From positions 372,001 to 436,000 of the forward strand of contig JAWPMT010000002.1 of assembly GCA_033344775.1 (NCBI GenBank): 64,000 nucleotides of DNA, in the 5' to 3' direction. The stretch comes from Cytophagales bacterium (GTDB lineage Bacteria; Bacteroidota; Bacteroidia; Cytophagales; Cyclobacteriaceae). A program made the translations under genes and the position numbers. The notes below the pieces were generated by a model. The model searched no databases. It saw only the letters and a program-made list of their open reading frames with translations, and was not told the DNA's origin. Positions 54,349 through 63,570 of the stretch are shown here, in pieces; within the stretch, counting starts at the first letter, position 1, and each line of letters starts with the position of its first letter.

Positions 54349-55363
54349 CTTCTAGTCGTTTTTTGTATTGCTCTATGATTCGTTTTACTTCTTGTGCCGT
54401 ACTGTCCAGTGAATAGCTTTGCTCGAAAACGAAGCTGTTTGTGTTCATTTCTGCATTCAGGGCTGACACAAACTTCTCGCCCATGCTTTCTTCCAATCTT
54501 CCCAGGCCATGGGGGATTTTGTATCCGAAATGATTGCTAAGTGCGATGAGGGCTTTAAAACCTCGGTATCGAAAGTACCTGGGGTCAGAGCTTAAAAGAA
54601 GAAGGATGTTCTTATCGATCTTGTCTTGAAATCTCTTGATTTTCACTGACGCCAGGCACACCTGATTTCGGAAGGCTGTCCCTAAAAGCACATTGACTTC
54701 TACGGCCACACCCCTTAATTCAAGGAACTCCACCAATTCAGCACAAGCCAGCCCCACATAGAGTAAGTCACTGCCTTCAACATTGGCATTGGCCCCTGCC
54801 ATAAGATATAGGCTGATGGAAGGGAAGGTTTTGTCCTTATGTTCGAAGTAAACGTAGACTTTCTTGATCCTGGTCCTGATATTATTTCTTCCTAATTCAA
54901 TATTGATCTGTGCAGCGGTCCTTTCAATGGGGCTGCCCAATTCAATCTTTCCCGAACTATATAAGCCCATTGCCACCCTGTCGAATGAGAACATCCCTAA
55001 ACCCCTGTCATTGTAGCTCACTTTTGGCTTAGGCATGACATGACTATCGAGGTAGCGTAGATAGTCAGATAAGTAGCTATCTATTTTTGGTTTGACCTCC
55101 TTGAGTAAGTACATCCCCAAAAAGCTATTGTGATGGTCTAGTTCATCAATGTTGGCAGGAACTGGATGTCCGTACCAGCCTTCACCACTCTCAATTTTTG
55201 TTTTAGTCCCGGCATTCACGTTTTTAAGGACTTCAGCATTGTGCCCACTCAAAGACCTGGACGCTTGATCTATAAAGTCATTGAACTGGCCCAATCCATC
55301 AAAGACCAGGTAGTTGTATTTGACCTCATTGACTACTAAACTATTTTTCTTAGGGAAAGTCAA
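54335..55363 (-). CDS. CobT/VWA-like partner of the MoxR-type ATPase
   Basis: 342 residues. The C-terminal half reads as a von Willebrand A-like alpha/beta fold (VYVYFEHKDKTFPSISLYLM, ELVEFLELRGVAVEVNVLLG). The position right after an AAA+ ATPase with four-base overlap is that of the CobS-CobT-like pairs found in many phages. A canonical DxSxS metal site is not visible. Role in phages unknown; thought to remodel a partner protein. Confidence 0.65.
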   Translation of the reverse strand: MTFPKKNSLVVNEVKYNYLVFDGLGQFNDFIDQASRSLSGHNAEVLKNVNAGTKTKIESGEGWYGHPVPANIDELDHHNSFLGMYLLKEVKPKIDSYLSDYLRYLDSHVMPKPKVSYNDRGLGMFSFDRVAMGLYSSGKIELGSPIERTAAQINIELGRNNIRTRIKKVYVYFEHKDKTFPSISLYLMAGANANVEGSDLLYVGLACAELVEFLELRGVAVEVNVLLGTAFRNQVCLASVKIKRFQDKIDKNILLLLSSDPRYFRYRGFKALIALSNHFGYKIPHGLGRLEESMGEKFVSALNAEMNTNSFVFEQSYSLDSTAQEVKRIIEQYKKRLEDAKS

Positions 55364-56295
55364 CCGATTCGACGTTTGTATTCTGTAATGAATTGGTCTT
55401 TCTCATTCTTTCCCCGATAGGAATTATAGAATCCTTCCATTCCCACCATTTCCCTGATCTTACCGGCTTTGTCCCGGTTCATCACCAGGAAATAGCTTTC
55501 AAAGGCATCCTTTACCGTCTTTCCATTCCGCACCTTGCGAACGAGCTTGCCTCGATGGTCCTTTAAGCCGGTTTCTCGCAACATTTCCATTTCGTATGCT
55601 CTTTGGATATTGAGCATCGTGCGAAGGGTCATGATATCTTCTGTATCATCATCTTCCTTTCCTTCATCTTCCAGAATGGCCTTTCGAATCTTCAGGCACA
55701 TTTCTACAACCGCAGGATAGATCAATTGTCTTTCCAATGTCTCATTGAATCCTATCCGGTAAACGCATCCACTAAACCGATCCAACAGGGATGCATCTTG
55801 CTTATTGTTACCTACATAATTCCCACTGGCACCTTTGCCAAACGTGTTTCCCGTAGCGATACATCCAAAGTCCGGATGTTTTTTGATGGGATGGTTCAAC
55901 CCATTGAAAATGATGGCATCTTCCTTGGCAGTTTTGGCCAGGGCATCATTTAATATTCCGGCGGTATTGGCATCTAGCTTGGGCAGTTCGTCCAGTATTA
56001 AAACCTTGCCGTCTCTCCAGGCTTCAATCAAAGCCCCTTCCTTGTAGCCTTCGATGGTTTGCCCGCCTTTGATATCAATGGGTGAGGTCCATTGATTGCA
56101 GTTGATGATCGTATAGGGAAGGCTTTTACCATCTTGTTCCTTTCTGTCAAAAAGCGCATAAGCAACTTTTTCTCCCAAGGTGGTTTTGCCTGTTCCGGCG
56201 GAACCCACCAGGAATACATTGTTGCCAACACTTAAATCGTCCAGGATCTTCTGGAAATTGGGTATCTGATTGATCTCAGGTATATCTAATCGCAT
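55360..56295 (-). CDS. MoxR/CobS-like AAA+ ATPase
   Basis: 311 residues. Walker A GSAGTGKTT (about 33-41), Walker B KVLILDELPKLD (about 95-106), sensor 1 GCIATGNTFGKG, arginine-finger region ASLLDRFSGCVYRIGF. Standard MoxR core without a DNA-binding domain. Overlaps its VWA-like partner by four bases. Confidence 0.88.
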   Translation of the reverse strand: MRLDIPEINQIPNFQKILDDLSVGNNVFLVGSAGTGKTTLGEKVAYALFDRKEQDGKSLPYTIINCNQWTSPIDIKGGQTIEGYKEGALIEAWRDGKVLILDELPKLDANTAGILNDALAKTAKEDAIIFNGLNHPIKKHPDFGCIATGNTFGKGASGNYVGNNKQDASLLDRFSGCVYRIGFNETLERQLIYPAVVEMCLKIRKAILEDEGKEDDDTEDIMTLRTMLNIQRAYEMEMLRETGLKDHRGKLVRKVRNGKTVKDAFESYFLVMNRDKAGKIREMVGMEGFYNSYRGKNEKDQFITEYKRRIG

Positions 56296-56339
56296 ATCAA
56301 GTTGTTTTTTTATTAGTGCGACCGGCCAGGTGTGTCCTA

Positions 56340-59300
56340 CTAGGAGCGGCTCAGCTCAATTCTTAATTTTTCAATCAATTCGTCAATGGGTGAAATCACC
56401 CATAACATGTCTTCAAAGGCGGCTCTGCCAAGTTCTTCTTCACTAAACCTTCCAAACACAAATTCTGGATTGCCGTCTTCATGTGGGTTATTGGTAATAA
56501 AGAATCCTAGCTGTAGGAAGGCATCACTCAGCCTCATGTCCTTTGACTGTCCGCTTCGGACCGCTTCAATGGCTTTGATAAAGTCTTCCTTCAGGTCGGA
56601 CTTCAGGATGATAGCCTTCCAGGACTGATAGGGTTCTTCAACATGGTTATAGATCGGAATAAGGGAATAGTTGTATTTCTCCTTATCACTCAATGGCCGG
56701 TCATAAACCACTGCACCATAGGGATAGTTGTCCGATGGCTCTTCATAATCAACAAATGAAGTGGTCGGGTTACTGCCTTGTCCGTAGGGTCGTCCTAATT
56801 CATATTTGAAAGTGCCTTTGCGAGAGGTTTTTGTATTCCAGTCTTCCTTGTTCTCAATTTCCCAATCTTCCAGTTCCTTGGCTGCACCCAGAAATTGCAA
56901 TCCATGTCCATCCAGTCTTTCGAGGAATAAGCCCAGATTCCTTTGATGGATCACGCCGGTCATGTCTGAAGCATTCTGAACAAAGTCAGGTGTCTGGTCA
57001 TCTTCTCCTTCAGCTCGTTCGAGTAATGACCTGAGCTTGTCACTGGTATAGATCTCGAAATTTCCTTTTTTGGCTACCAATACCTGATAGAGATTCGTGC
57101 CAATTCTTTTGAACATCACCCTTAGTTGGTGATCTGAAAAAATGCCGTCTACTGCCAGCCCTTCAATGTAGGGCTTTGATTCAGAGATGGGAAGCATGGC
57201 ATTCTTATCTTCTCCTTCCTTGCCATAGTCTCTGTGGAGCATGATCCCGTTTTTGATCACTCCATCAGTGGTATTGTACCTGATGAGCTTATTCATTGAG
57301 CCGATCAGGTCAGCAGCGGCTACAATGTTCTCGGTCAGGATATGCCTTTTCTCCCGTTTTGCTGAAGCCTCTTTGACCAATTCATTCCAGTTGGTCAACA
57401 CCTGCTTTTTATCGACTTCCTCCAACTCTTTGGAATCGGTGTAAATCCTGCTGATGGCTGATCGCTCTTCACCAGACAACCGATACTCTACCATTCGACG
57501 GGCATCCACCACCGCAAAACGCAAACTGATGTTTCCAAGCGTATAAGGATTGTTGACAGATCGCTTGACATTTACACCCAAATAGATCCCTGTACTGGTC
57601 TTGTAAGAACCCAAGATCGGAACAGTCACTACTTCACCTATTTCCCAATACTGAATGACTTTGAAGATTTCATTTCCGATGTATTTCAACTCTTCAATGT
57701 AGTGCTTAAGGTTGTCCTTCTTGTTGTCGATCAACTCCCGAAGACTCTCCCTGTTTCGCTCGATCTTGTCATTTTCATCATCGTCTTCACCACTGCCCAT
57801 AGCTTGCATGCTTTCCAATTCTTCCTGGAGCTTGTCAATGGTTTTCTGACGTTCGGCTTCCCTTTCTTCCACCAGCTTAGGGTATTTCTCTTTGATCTCA
57901 TTGACCAATGCCAGTTGCACCTGTTTGGGCTTTTTTCCTTGCAGTTGGTCCACCAGAATTTTATCCACCTCATCCTTGGTGTAAGGCTTTTTAAGGTTAT
58001 TGACAATGGATTCGTCCCTGATCGTGTCCCTGGCAAAAGGAGTACGTCCTCCTAAACCTTGCTTGAAGAGGTATCGCTTTTTGATTTCGGCATCAAGTGG
58101 TAAAAACTCGGTTTCCAAATCATAAGTACCACGTTGTATTTCGTATTCGATTTGGTACTCATATTTCTCTAAAAGCTCTTTGTAAACCATCTCCTGATCG
58201 GCTACTTCCAATAAGCCCGCACGTCCTGTCACCTGTTTGATGGCTCCTTCTTTACTCTCATTGTCTACCCATCGATACCCATAATCGGTTTTCTCCTTAT
58301 GGAAAGTCGGGTAGCCCAGCTTTTCTTTCATCGCTGGATTTTCACGAATCCAGGTCCAGGCTACTTTATCGCCGTATTTGTTAAAAAAGTCGGGTGAGTT
58401 TAAGGTGTCATCACTGGTTTTTTGGGAAGCAGTTGTATTGGCATCAAGTGATTTAAGCTTGCCCTTCAACATGGTCATCAATCGTTGTTCTGCAGGAATA
58501 TCTGAGACCATGTAGTAGTACTCTGGTAAAGCGACCTGACCCGTGCGATTCGTTCGACCTCTCTTTTGAACTTCCACATTGATGTCCAACTCAAACTGAT
58601 GGATGATCATCGACCTTACTCGTTGGTCAACAAAGTCCTGAGAAGCGTGTGCCGAAGAGCCTGTACTGCCACTTTGATTGATCAGCAACACATCCAGTTC
58701 GCCACTGTTGAAAAGTCGAAAGGATTTTTCCGTGTCTGATCTGAAGCTCTCAACCAGAGCATCATTTTCATCAAACCTGATCCGTTGATTTCTACCGGTA
58801 ACTTCTCCAACCCTGAACGTGTCGCCATCATGTCCACCCAGGGATTTGCTTTTCAAGGTGGACTCCAAAGTATGGATGAACACATCGATTGGAGAAATCG
58901 AAAGACCGGTACTTTCTGCCCACATGGCCTTTTTGATTTCATCGTATTGTTCCCTTGCTAGCGGATGAAGCTCGTCCAGGTCAATGGTCATTCTGGATTT
59001 ACGACCTTCGATATCGGTGTAGTTGAATGACAGTACACTTTCCAGTCCTTTGATCAGTGTCCTGGCAAAATCCATTTGCTCAGGCATAATCATGTCTCCA
59101 CTCTTAAGGTTAAGGTCATGCAGAAAAGCTCCCATCGTACTCTTGAAAGCAACTACAACTTTCTTGTCTTCATTGAGTAATGCAATAGCTTGTTTAGCGA
59201 CCTCTTCCACTTTGAGGCTGAACAGGAGTTGATCAACAATATTGAATACTCTGGAGAAATAGGGGGACTGTTTTACTCCCAAACTCCTTGGGCGCTGCTT

Positions 59301-60608
59301 TAAATGCTCGCCTTCTGATTTTGCCCTTGCATGAAGTGTTTGGAGGTGTGGCGTAATGAAGTCTTCTTCAAACTTGACGACTTCATTCATCAGGCGGACA
59401 ATGCGATTTACCCGATTCCTGTTCTTTGATCTTTGTGGCTCTTTGTCCAAAGTGATGTATTCCACCTTGATGCCTTCATTGGATCGTTGCCTACGGATGA
59501 GTTGGCTACTTTCAGCCAGGTTACTGGCCACAATTTCCTGAAGCGCCAGGCCTCCCCTGAGCATTGCTCCCACAAAACTTCCTTCGTCCTGTCTGGTTTC
59601 CTGAATAGCAGTCTTCTTCGCATAAAGGGGCATCACTTCTGGATACTTAGCGAACGTGGCACTTAAGTAACAGCAAGCTTTGGTCTGAGGAAGGACATCC
59701 CGCATCCAGGTACCGATGATACTGTCATAGCCTCCGGCCATGTGTGATTCATCCAGGATGAATACCACCGGCTTGTATTTCTTGCTTCCTTCTACTGCTG
59801 AAGCCACCACCTTGGCTAACCAAAGCCGCTTGAAGACATGGGCTGCTTGTATTTGGGAATAGGTAGTAAATACCACATCATAATCACCAGGAACATGATC
59901 AATGGTATCAATGAGAGTGATGTTAGGAACTTCTTCGGGATTCGGAAGTTTTCTACCAATTCGCTTATGCCACTCCTTCGATTCAGGGCTTTCGGTGGGA
60001 ACTTCGTATTCCTCAGTCAGGGTGTGATACTGCTCAGTACTAGATGGAGGGCTGAAAATCACATTGCCGTCGGAATCCTTGATCCTGGCATGCTTATCAG
60101 TATTGATAATGAAAGGGTTGATCTTCGAATGTCCGATACTCTTCAGGTCTCGGTATATATCGGTAAATAGATCTGGTTTTCTGGTAAAGAAAACAGGCAT
60201 GTAGCCATTTAGAATCGCATGCCTGATCACTGAAGCGGCCTGCCGCCCTTTACCAATACCCGTTTGATCTGCGATGATGATTCCCTGTTCCCGATGAAAT
60301 TGATTGAGATAAAGGGCAACAGAATCAACTTGTTCCGCACCAAGTCCCTTCCACAGTTCTTCGCTTGTTTGGTATTTGAGGTGATTACGGACGTAATTAT
60401 CAATATTGCCATGTTGCTTTACCACGCCATTCAAAGCCTTCTGAACTTCAAAAGCCATGTTTCGGGGAATGAGTGTATTGAGCCTGTAGGGAGCTTTGGA
60501 TTTGGGAATATATTCGACCAGTTCACTCTCTTGGGAGGCTATAGCTTTAACTTCCCCAACATCCTGTGCAAATTCTTCGGTTTCTATTATTAGTTGTTCT
60601 TCGCTCAT
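56340..60608 (-). CDS. Strawberry-notch-type SF2 helicase
   Basis: 1422 residues. Motif I ADQTGIGKGRQ (about 115), motif II FILDESHMAGG (about 285), motif III LSATFAKYP (about 315), motif VI VQKRGRTNRTGQ (about 685). The strawberry-notch subfamily's SGSTGSSAHAS appears about 25 residues before motif VI. A long C-terminal part (about 750-1422) follows with coiled coils and a mixed domain. Prokaryotic members are typical of phages and plasmids. Likely remodels DNA during replication or counters host defence. Overlaps the next gene by four bases. Confidence 0.9.
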   Translation of the reverse strand: MSEEQLIIETEEFAQDVGEVKAIASQESELVEYIPKSKAPYRLNTLIPRNMAFEVQKALNGVVKQHGNIDNYVRNHLKYQTSEELWKGLGAEQVDSVALYLNQFHREQGIIIADQTGIGKGRQAASVIRHAILNGYMPVFFTRKPDLFTDIYRDLKSIGHSKINPFIINTDKHARIKDSDGNVIFSPPSSTEQYHTLTEEYEVPTESPESKEWHKRIGRKLPNPEEVPNITLIDTIDHVPGDYDVVFTTYSQIQAAHVFKRLWLAKVVASAVEGSKKYKPVVFILDESHMAGGYDSIIGTWMRDVLPQTKACCYLSATFAKYPEVMPLYAKKTAIQETRQDEGSFVGAMLRGGLALQEIVASNLAESSQLIRRQRSNEGIKVEYITLDKEPQRSKNRNRVNRIVRLMNEVVKFEEDFITPHLQTLHARAKSEGEHLKQRPRSLGVKQSPYFSRVFNIVDQLLFSLKVEEVAKQAIALLNEDKKVVVAFKSTMGAFLHDLNLKSGDMIMPEQMDFARTLIKGLESVLSFNYTDIEGRKSRMTIDLDELHPLAREQYDEIKKAMWAESTGLSISPIDVFIHTLESTLKSKSLGGHDGDTFRVGEVTGRNQRIRFDENDALVESFRSDTEKSFRLFNSGELDVLLINQSGSTGSSAHASQDFVDQRVRSMIIHQFELDINVEVQKRGRTNRTGQVALPEYYYMVSDIPAEQRLMTMLKGKLKSLDANTTASQKTSDDTLNSPDFFNKYGDKVAWTWIRENPAMKEKLGYPTFHKEKTDYGYRWVDNESKEGAIKQVTGRAGLLEVADQEMVYKELLEKYEYQIEYEIQRGTYDLETEFLPLDAEIKKRYLFKQGLGGRTPFARDTIRDESIVNNLKKPYTKDEVDKILVDQLQGKKPKQVQLALVNEIKEKYPKLVEEREAERQKTIDKLQEELESMQAMGSGEDDDENDKIERNRESLRELIDNKKDNLKHYIEELKYIGNEIFKVIQYWEIGEVVTVPILGSYKTSTGIYLGVNVKRSVNNPYTLGNISLRFAVVDARRMVEYRLSGEERSAISRIYTDSKELEEVDKKQVLTNWNELVKEASAKREKRHILTENIVAAADLIGSMNKLIRYNTTDGVIKNGIMLHRDYGKEGEDKNAMLPISESKPYIEGLAVDGIFSDHQLRVMFKRIGTNLYQVLVAKKGNFEIYTSDKLRSLLERAEGEDDQTPDFVQNASDMTGVIHQRNLGLFLERLDGHGLQFLGAAKELEDWEIENKEDWNTKTSRKGTFKYELGRPYGQGSNPTTSFVDYEEPSDNYPYGAVVYDRPLSDKEKYNYSLIPIYNHVEEPYQSWKAIILKSDLKEDFIKAIEAVRSGQSKDMRLSDAFLQLGFFITNNPHEDGNPEFVFGRFSEEELGRAAFEDMLWVISPIDELIEKLRIELSRS

Positions 60609-61030
60609 ACTTCGTTTGAAAGGGCTACTAATGCTTCGAGGTAGCTTCTTAAGCTTAATTCGGAATAGATTTCAGTGGCTTTGTCTTTACTGACGCCACC
60701 GTACATCAGGGAATCATAGGGTATACTTTCATCCAGCGCATCCCAATTCTCTTTGAGCACATTGAGCGCAGCTCTCATTTCGCCGGTATGAAAAAGAAAA
60801 GAGGCGATCTCATCTTCAGCGTCTCCCAGGTGGTATGTCGTGCCTAGATAATCCTCAATCAAAGCCACCGGATCTTCCTTGTCCTTGATCGCATCTTCGA
60901 TCAATTCATGTAGTTGTATGTAGATGGCTGCCTCATGATCCTCGTATCGTTCAAATGCAATGGGGTTGCTGACCAGGAATAACCTCAACTGGTTGCCTGA
61001 TCTCATTAATTGATTGTTGTAATAAATCAT
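60605..61030 (-). CDS. Small helical protein between helicase and methyltransferase
   Basis: 141 residues, helical, acidic (EIASFLFHTGEMRAALNVLK). Four-base overlaps on both sides couple it to the methyltransferase and helicase genes. No family; probably a subunit of that module. Confidence 0.65.
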   Translation of the reverse strand: MIYYNNQLMRSGNQLRLFLVSNPIAFERYEDHEAAIYIQLHELIEDAIKDKEDPVALIEDYLGTTYHLGDAEDEIASFLFHTGEMRAALNVLKENWDALDESIPYDSLMYGGVSKDKATEIYSELSLRSYLEALVALSNEV

Positions 61031-63540
61031 GGTTCTAATTCATTTTTTAGTTGCTCGATTACTTGATCTATATCACCCTTGGATTGGGCGTTGGCCTGGC
61101 TTTGATTAATCAGGTGTTGCTTTACACGTTGCCAGAGTGCTTCAAAGCTGTTTACCATTTCATTGAATTCGGGCCGTTGCCACGATTGAGGTGCCACACC
61201 TGCAGGTTTGGGTTTACGACCAGAAATGAGGATCAACATCGTCTTTTCAATGGCCCCTTGTTTGTTGTAGAGTTTGAAAGAGTTCAGGTTGATGACATCA
61301 TCCACCTTGTAATGGCGGAACAGCCAATTGAAAAATGGACGGTACTTAGCGATCAGGCCATCCTCACCAAAATAGATATGCCCCATGATGATGATGGCCG
61401 CCCGTCCATTGTCCTTCATCGTATGCAGGGCCAATCCGCTCATGACATGCTCCAATCGAATATTTTGGGCCAGGCCGATGTGATTATGAAAGTAGGTTTG
61501 GATAATATACGCCTTGTCATACTTCTCTTCTTCCCATCGTGAGAAGGGTGGATTGGTGATGACTACATCAAAGGATCGATCCAGTGTTTTTGGAAATGGC
61601 TCGGCGGCATTGAATGAGGTAATCGTTGAAAACTGAACAAACTCCAGGGATTTAATTCTTGTCTTGTCAATCTCATTGGCATGCGTCTTTGCCGGGTCAG
61701 CGCCTACCAGGAGCAATCCATTTCCGGCACTTGGCTCAAAAATCCGCCTGGCGTTTTTCATGCCTGTGTATTCTGCTACAATGGCACCAATGGGGCATGG
61801 GGTGGAGTATTGCTTATATATCTCCTTTGAGCTATCAGAATAGGCGTAAGTAGGTTGAACATGATGCCAGAAATGGATCATTTTCGCCAGTCGATGCTCA
61901 AAGGGGATCGGCTCACGATAAAGCGCACGATACCATAGCATCCAGCTTAACTCCACCGATTCCCACATGATGCCCATGTTTAAAACCTTTAGCGCTTTCG
62001 CCAACTTTTCGACCTGGCCTTTAGTAACACGCTTGTTTGCTGCATAGGCATCATGCATGTGGGCAATGACTCGATCAAGGTAGTCTGAGTGATGCTCCTT
62101 AGTGAGTTCGGGATAATCCTTTAGTACTTCCTTTCGTAAATCAAGACCTTGCGATAAAGCAGCCTTCACAACTTCCTTATGCTCTTGACCAATAGGTTCT
62201 TGACTATCTGAATCCCGATTAGATGAGCTTCTTGCTTTTCTCTTTGCTGCTCGTTCTACAAAGGCACTTAAAGTCAGTTCCCAAGAAGGTTGACACAGTT
62301 TAGCATCTGCCTTTATGTCAAAAGCATATAAATCGCAGAAATGCCGAAAGACAATGTCTTTAGTCGCATCGGCACTTTGAACAATCGCTTTGACCTTCTC
62401 AATTTTCAGTGCCTGATAAGCCAGCAGCCTGTGATGCCCATCAAGTAGATCATAAAAAGGCGCTCCTCCTTTAAGGGATCTGAAAAGTAAAATAGGAGGC
62501 CTTTCACCGCTGGCTATCTTTTCCTTCCAGTAGTCAAAAGATTCCTGAACAAAACCTAACCCTAAAGAAGCTTTTACATCTTTTAATTGAACATCCTTAA
62601 GGGACAACTCAACCAGCTTCCAGTTTTCAGCCTTTTCCGCCCTTAGTGTCTCTACACCTTCCTCATCGGCATAAGACTCACTTTCCTTAAGGATTTCAAT
62701 TCCAAAATCCTTAGCGTTCCTAAATGACTTGTAGTCGGCTAAGACAACTGTGGAATGTTCCGCTAAAGGGGTTTCGTCCTCGTGTTGTGTTTTTTCCCGT
62801 GCATTTTCGACGACAGGCCAAATCTCTTCCTTAAGGTGATGGTATTCTGGATAGTTGTGTCTTAGCCAACCCGAAAGGAGAATCGGAAATTCATGACCCT
62901 CGATCTGCACTTCCGGTAAGTCCTCTTCTCGCTTAGCAGCAAAAGCAATGAATTGCTTAACAAGTTGTTTTCTTTCAGCAATTGAAAGTTGCTTAGGAGT
63001 TGGAACCTCATCATTCCTTAACCCACTTCCCTCGTTGAAGTCATCTGCTTTAGGAGCAAGAATCATTCCCTCCTTAAAGAGTGCTCTCGCTTTAACCTTT
63101 TGCGTCCTTGGAAAAACACGCACTTCCTTAAAGGCACTTCCGAATTTTTGCCTGCCGAAAGATTCCGCTACAAATGTGGAAACCTTCTTAAAGGGATCAA
63201 ATACTACATATTCTTCCTGCTTAATATGATCCTCCGTACCGAAGGAAATCGTTACGTAACTAAACCTGTTTTGATTGATATTCGCTAAGGAAGATTCGAA
63301 GGAAGGAAGCAAAGGCACCGACTCTATGGAAGCACCCTTAGCAAGAGCTTCCGCCAGCGCTTGTAAATAGTTTTGGTAAGCGGGGTGATTAATACTAAGC
63401 CACTTTCTAGGGCTTTTGAAATGCTGCCTTAATCCAATCTTTTCCTTAAGAAAAGTTGCCGTCCCTTTAGGAAGCTCCTCACTAAAGAGCAATTCATCCC
63501 GTCCTTTTTCTTTATTAAATGTAACCGCAACCTCCATCAT
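61027..63540 (-). CDS. ParB-like domain fused to N6-adenine DNA methyltransferase
   Basis: 837 residues. N-terminal region (1-300) of unknown fold with a KSPRKWLSINHPAYQNYLQA segment. A ParB/Srx-type domain (about 330-390; FYDLLDGHHRLLAYQAL). A helical linker. A class I methyltransferase (about 590-780) with SAM motif IFEPSAGNGLLL and catalytic NPPF (about 661). Such fusions beside strawberry-notch helicases are typical of phages and plasmids, where they are thought to protect or mark the element's DNA. First gene of the long minus-strand operon. Confidence 0.88.
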   Translation of the reverse strand: MMEVAVTFNKEKGRDELLFSEELPKGTATFLKEKIGLRQHFKSPRKWLSINHPAYQNYLQALAEALAKGASIESVPLLPSFESSLANINQNRFSYVTISFGTEDHIKQEEYVVFDPFKKVSTFVAESFGRQKFGSAFKEVRVFPRTQKVKARALFKEGMILAPKADDFNEGSGLRNDEVPTPKQLSIAERKQLVKQFIAFAAKREEDLPEVQIEGHEFPILLSGWLRHNYPEYHHLKEEIWPVVENAREKTQHEDETPLAEHSTVVLADYKSFRNAKDFGIEILKESESYADEEGVETLRAEKAENWKLVELSLKDVQLKDVKASLGLGFVQESFDYWKEKIASGERPPILLFRSLKGGAPFYDLLDGHHRLLAYQALKIEKVKAIVQSADATKDIVFRHFCDLYAFDIKADAKLCQPSWELTLSAFVERAAKRKARSSSNRDSDSQEPIGQEHKEVVKAALSQGLDLRKEVLKDYPELTKEHHSDYLDRVIAHMHDAYAANKRVTKGQVEKLAKALKVLNMGIMWESVELSWMLWYRALYREPIPFEHRLAKMIHFWHHVQPTYAYSDSSKEIYKQYSTPCPIGAIVAEYTGMKNARRIFEPSAGNGLLLVGADPAKTHANEIDKTRIKSLEFVQFSTITSFNAAEPFPKTLDRSFDVVITNPPFSRWEEEKYDKAYIIQTYFHNHIGLAQNIRLEHVMSGLALHTMKDNGRAAIIIMGHIYFGEDGLIAKYRPFFNWLFRHYKVDDVINLNSFKLYNKQGAIEKTMLILISGRKPKPAGVAPQSWQRPEFNEMVNSFEALWQRVKQHLINQSQANAQSKGDIDQVIEQLKNELEP

Positions 63541-63570
63541 AGACTTTAAATCTTGGGTCTCCTTAAGGAG
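62594..63570. repeat. Cluster of eight TCCTTAA motifs over the operon start
   Basis: Exact TCCTTAA at about 62594, 62684, 62828, 63015, 63071, 63125, 63442 and 63560, all in one orientation, plus near copies at 63184 and 63284. Seven lie inside the 5' half of the methyltransferase gene; the eighth is the perfect 12-bp palindrome CTCCTTAAGGAG (63559-63570) in its promoter region. The same core occurs upstream of both XRE genes. Confidence 0.6.
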
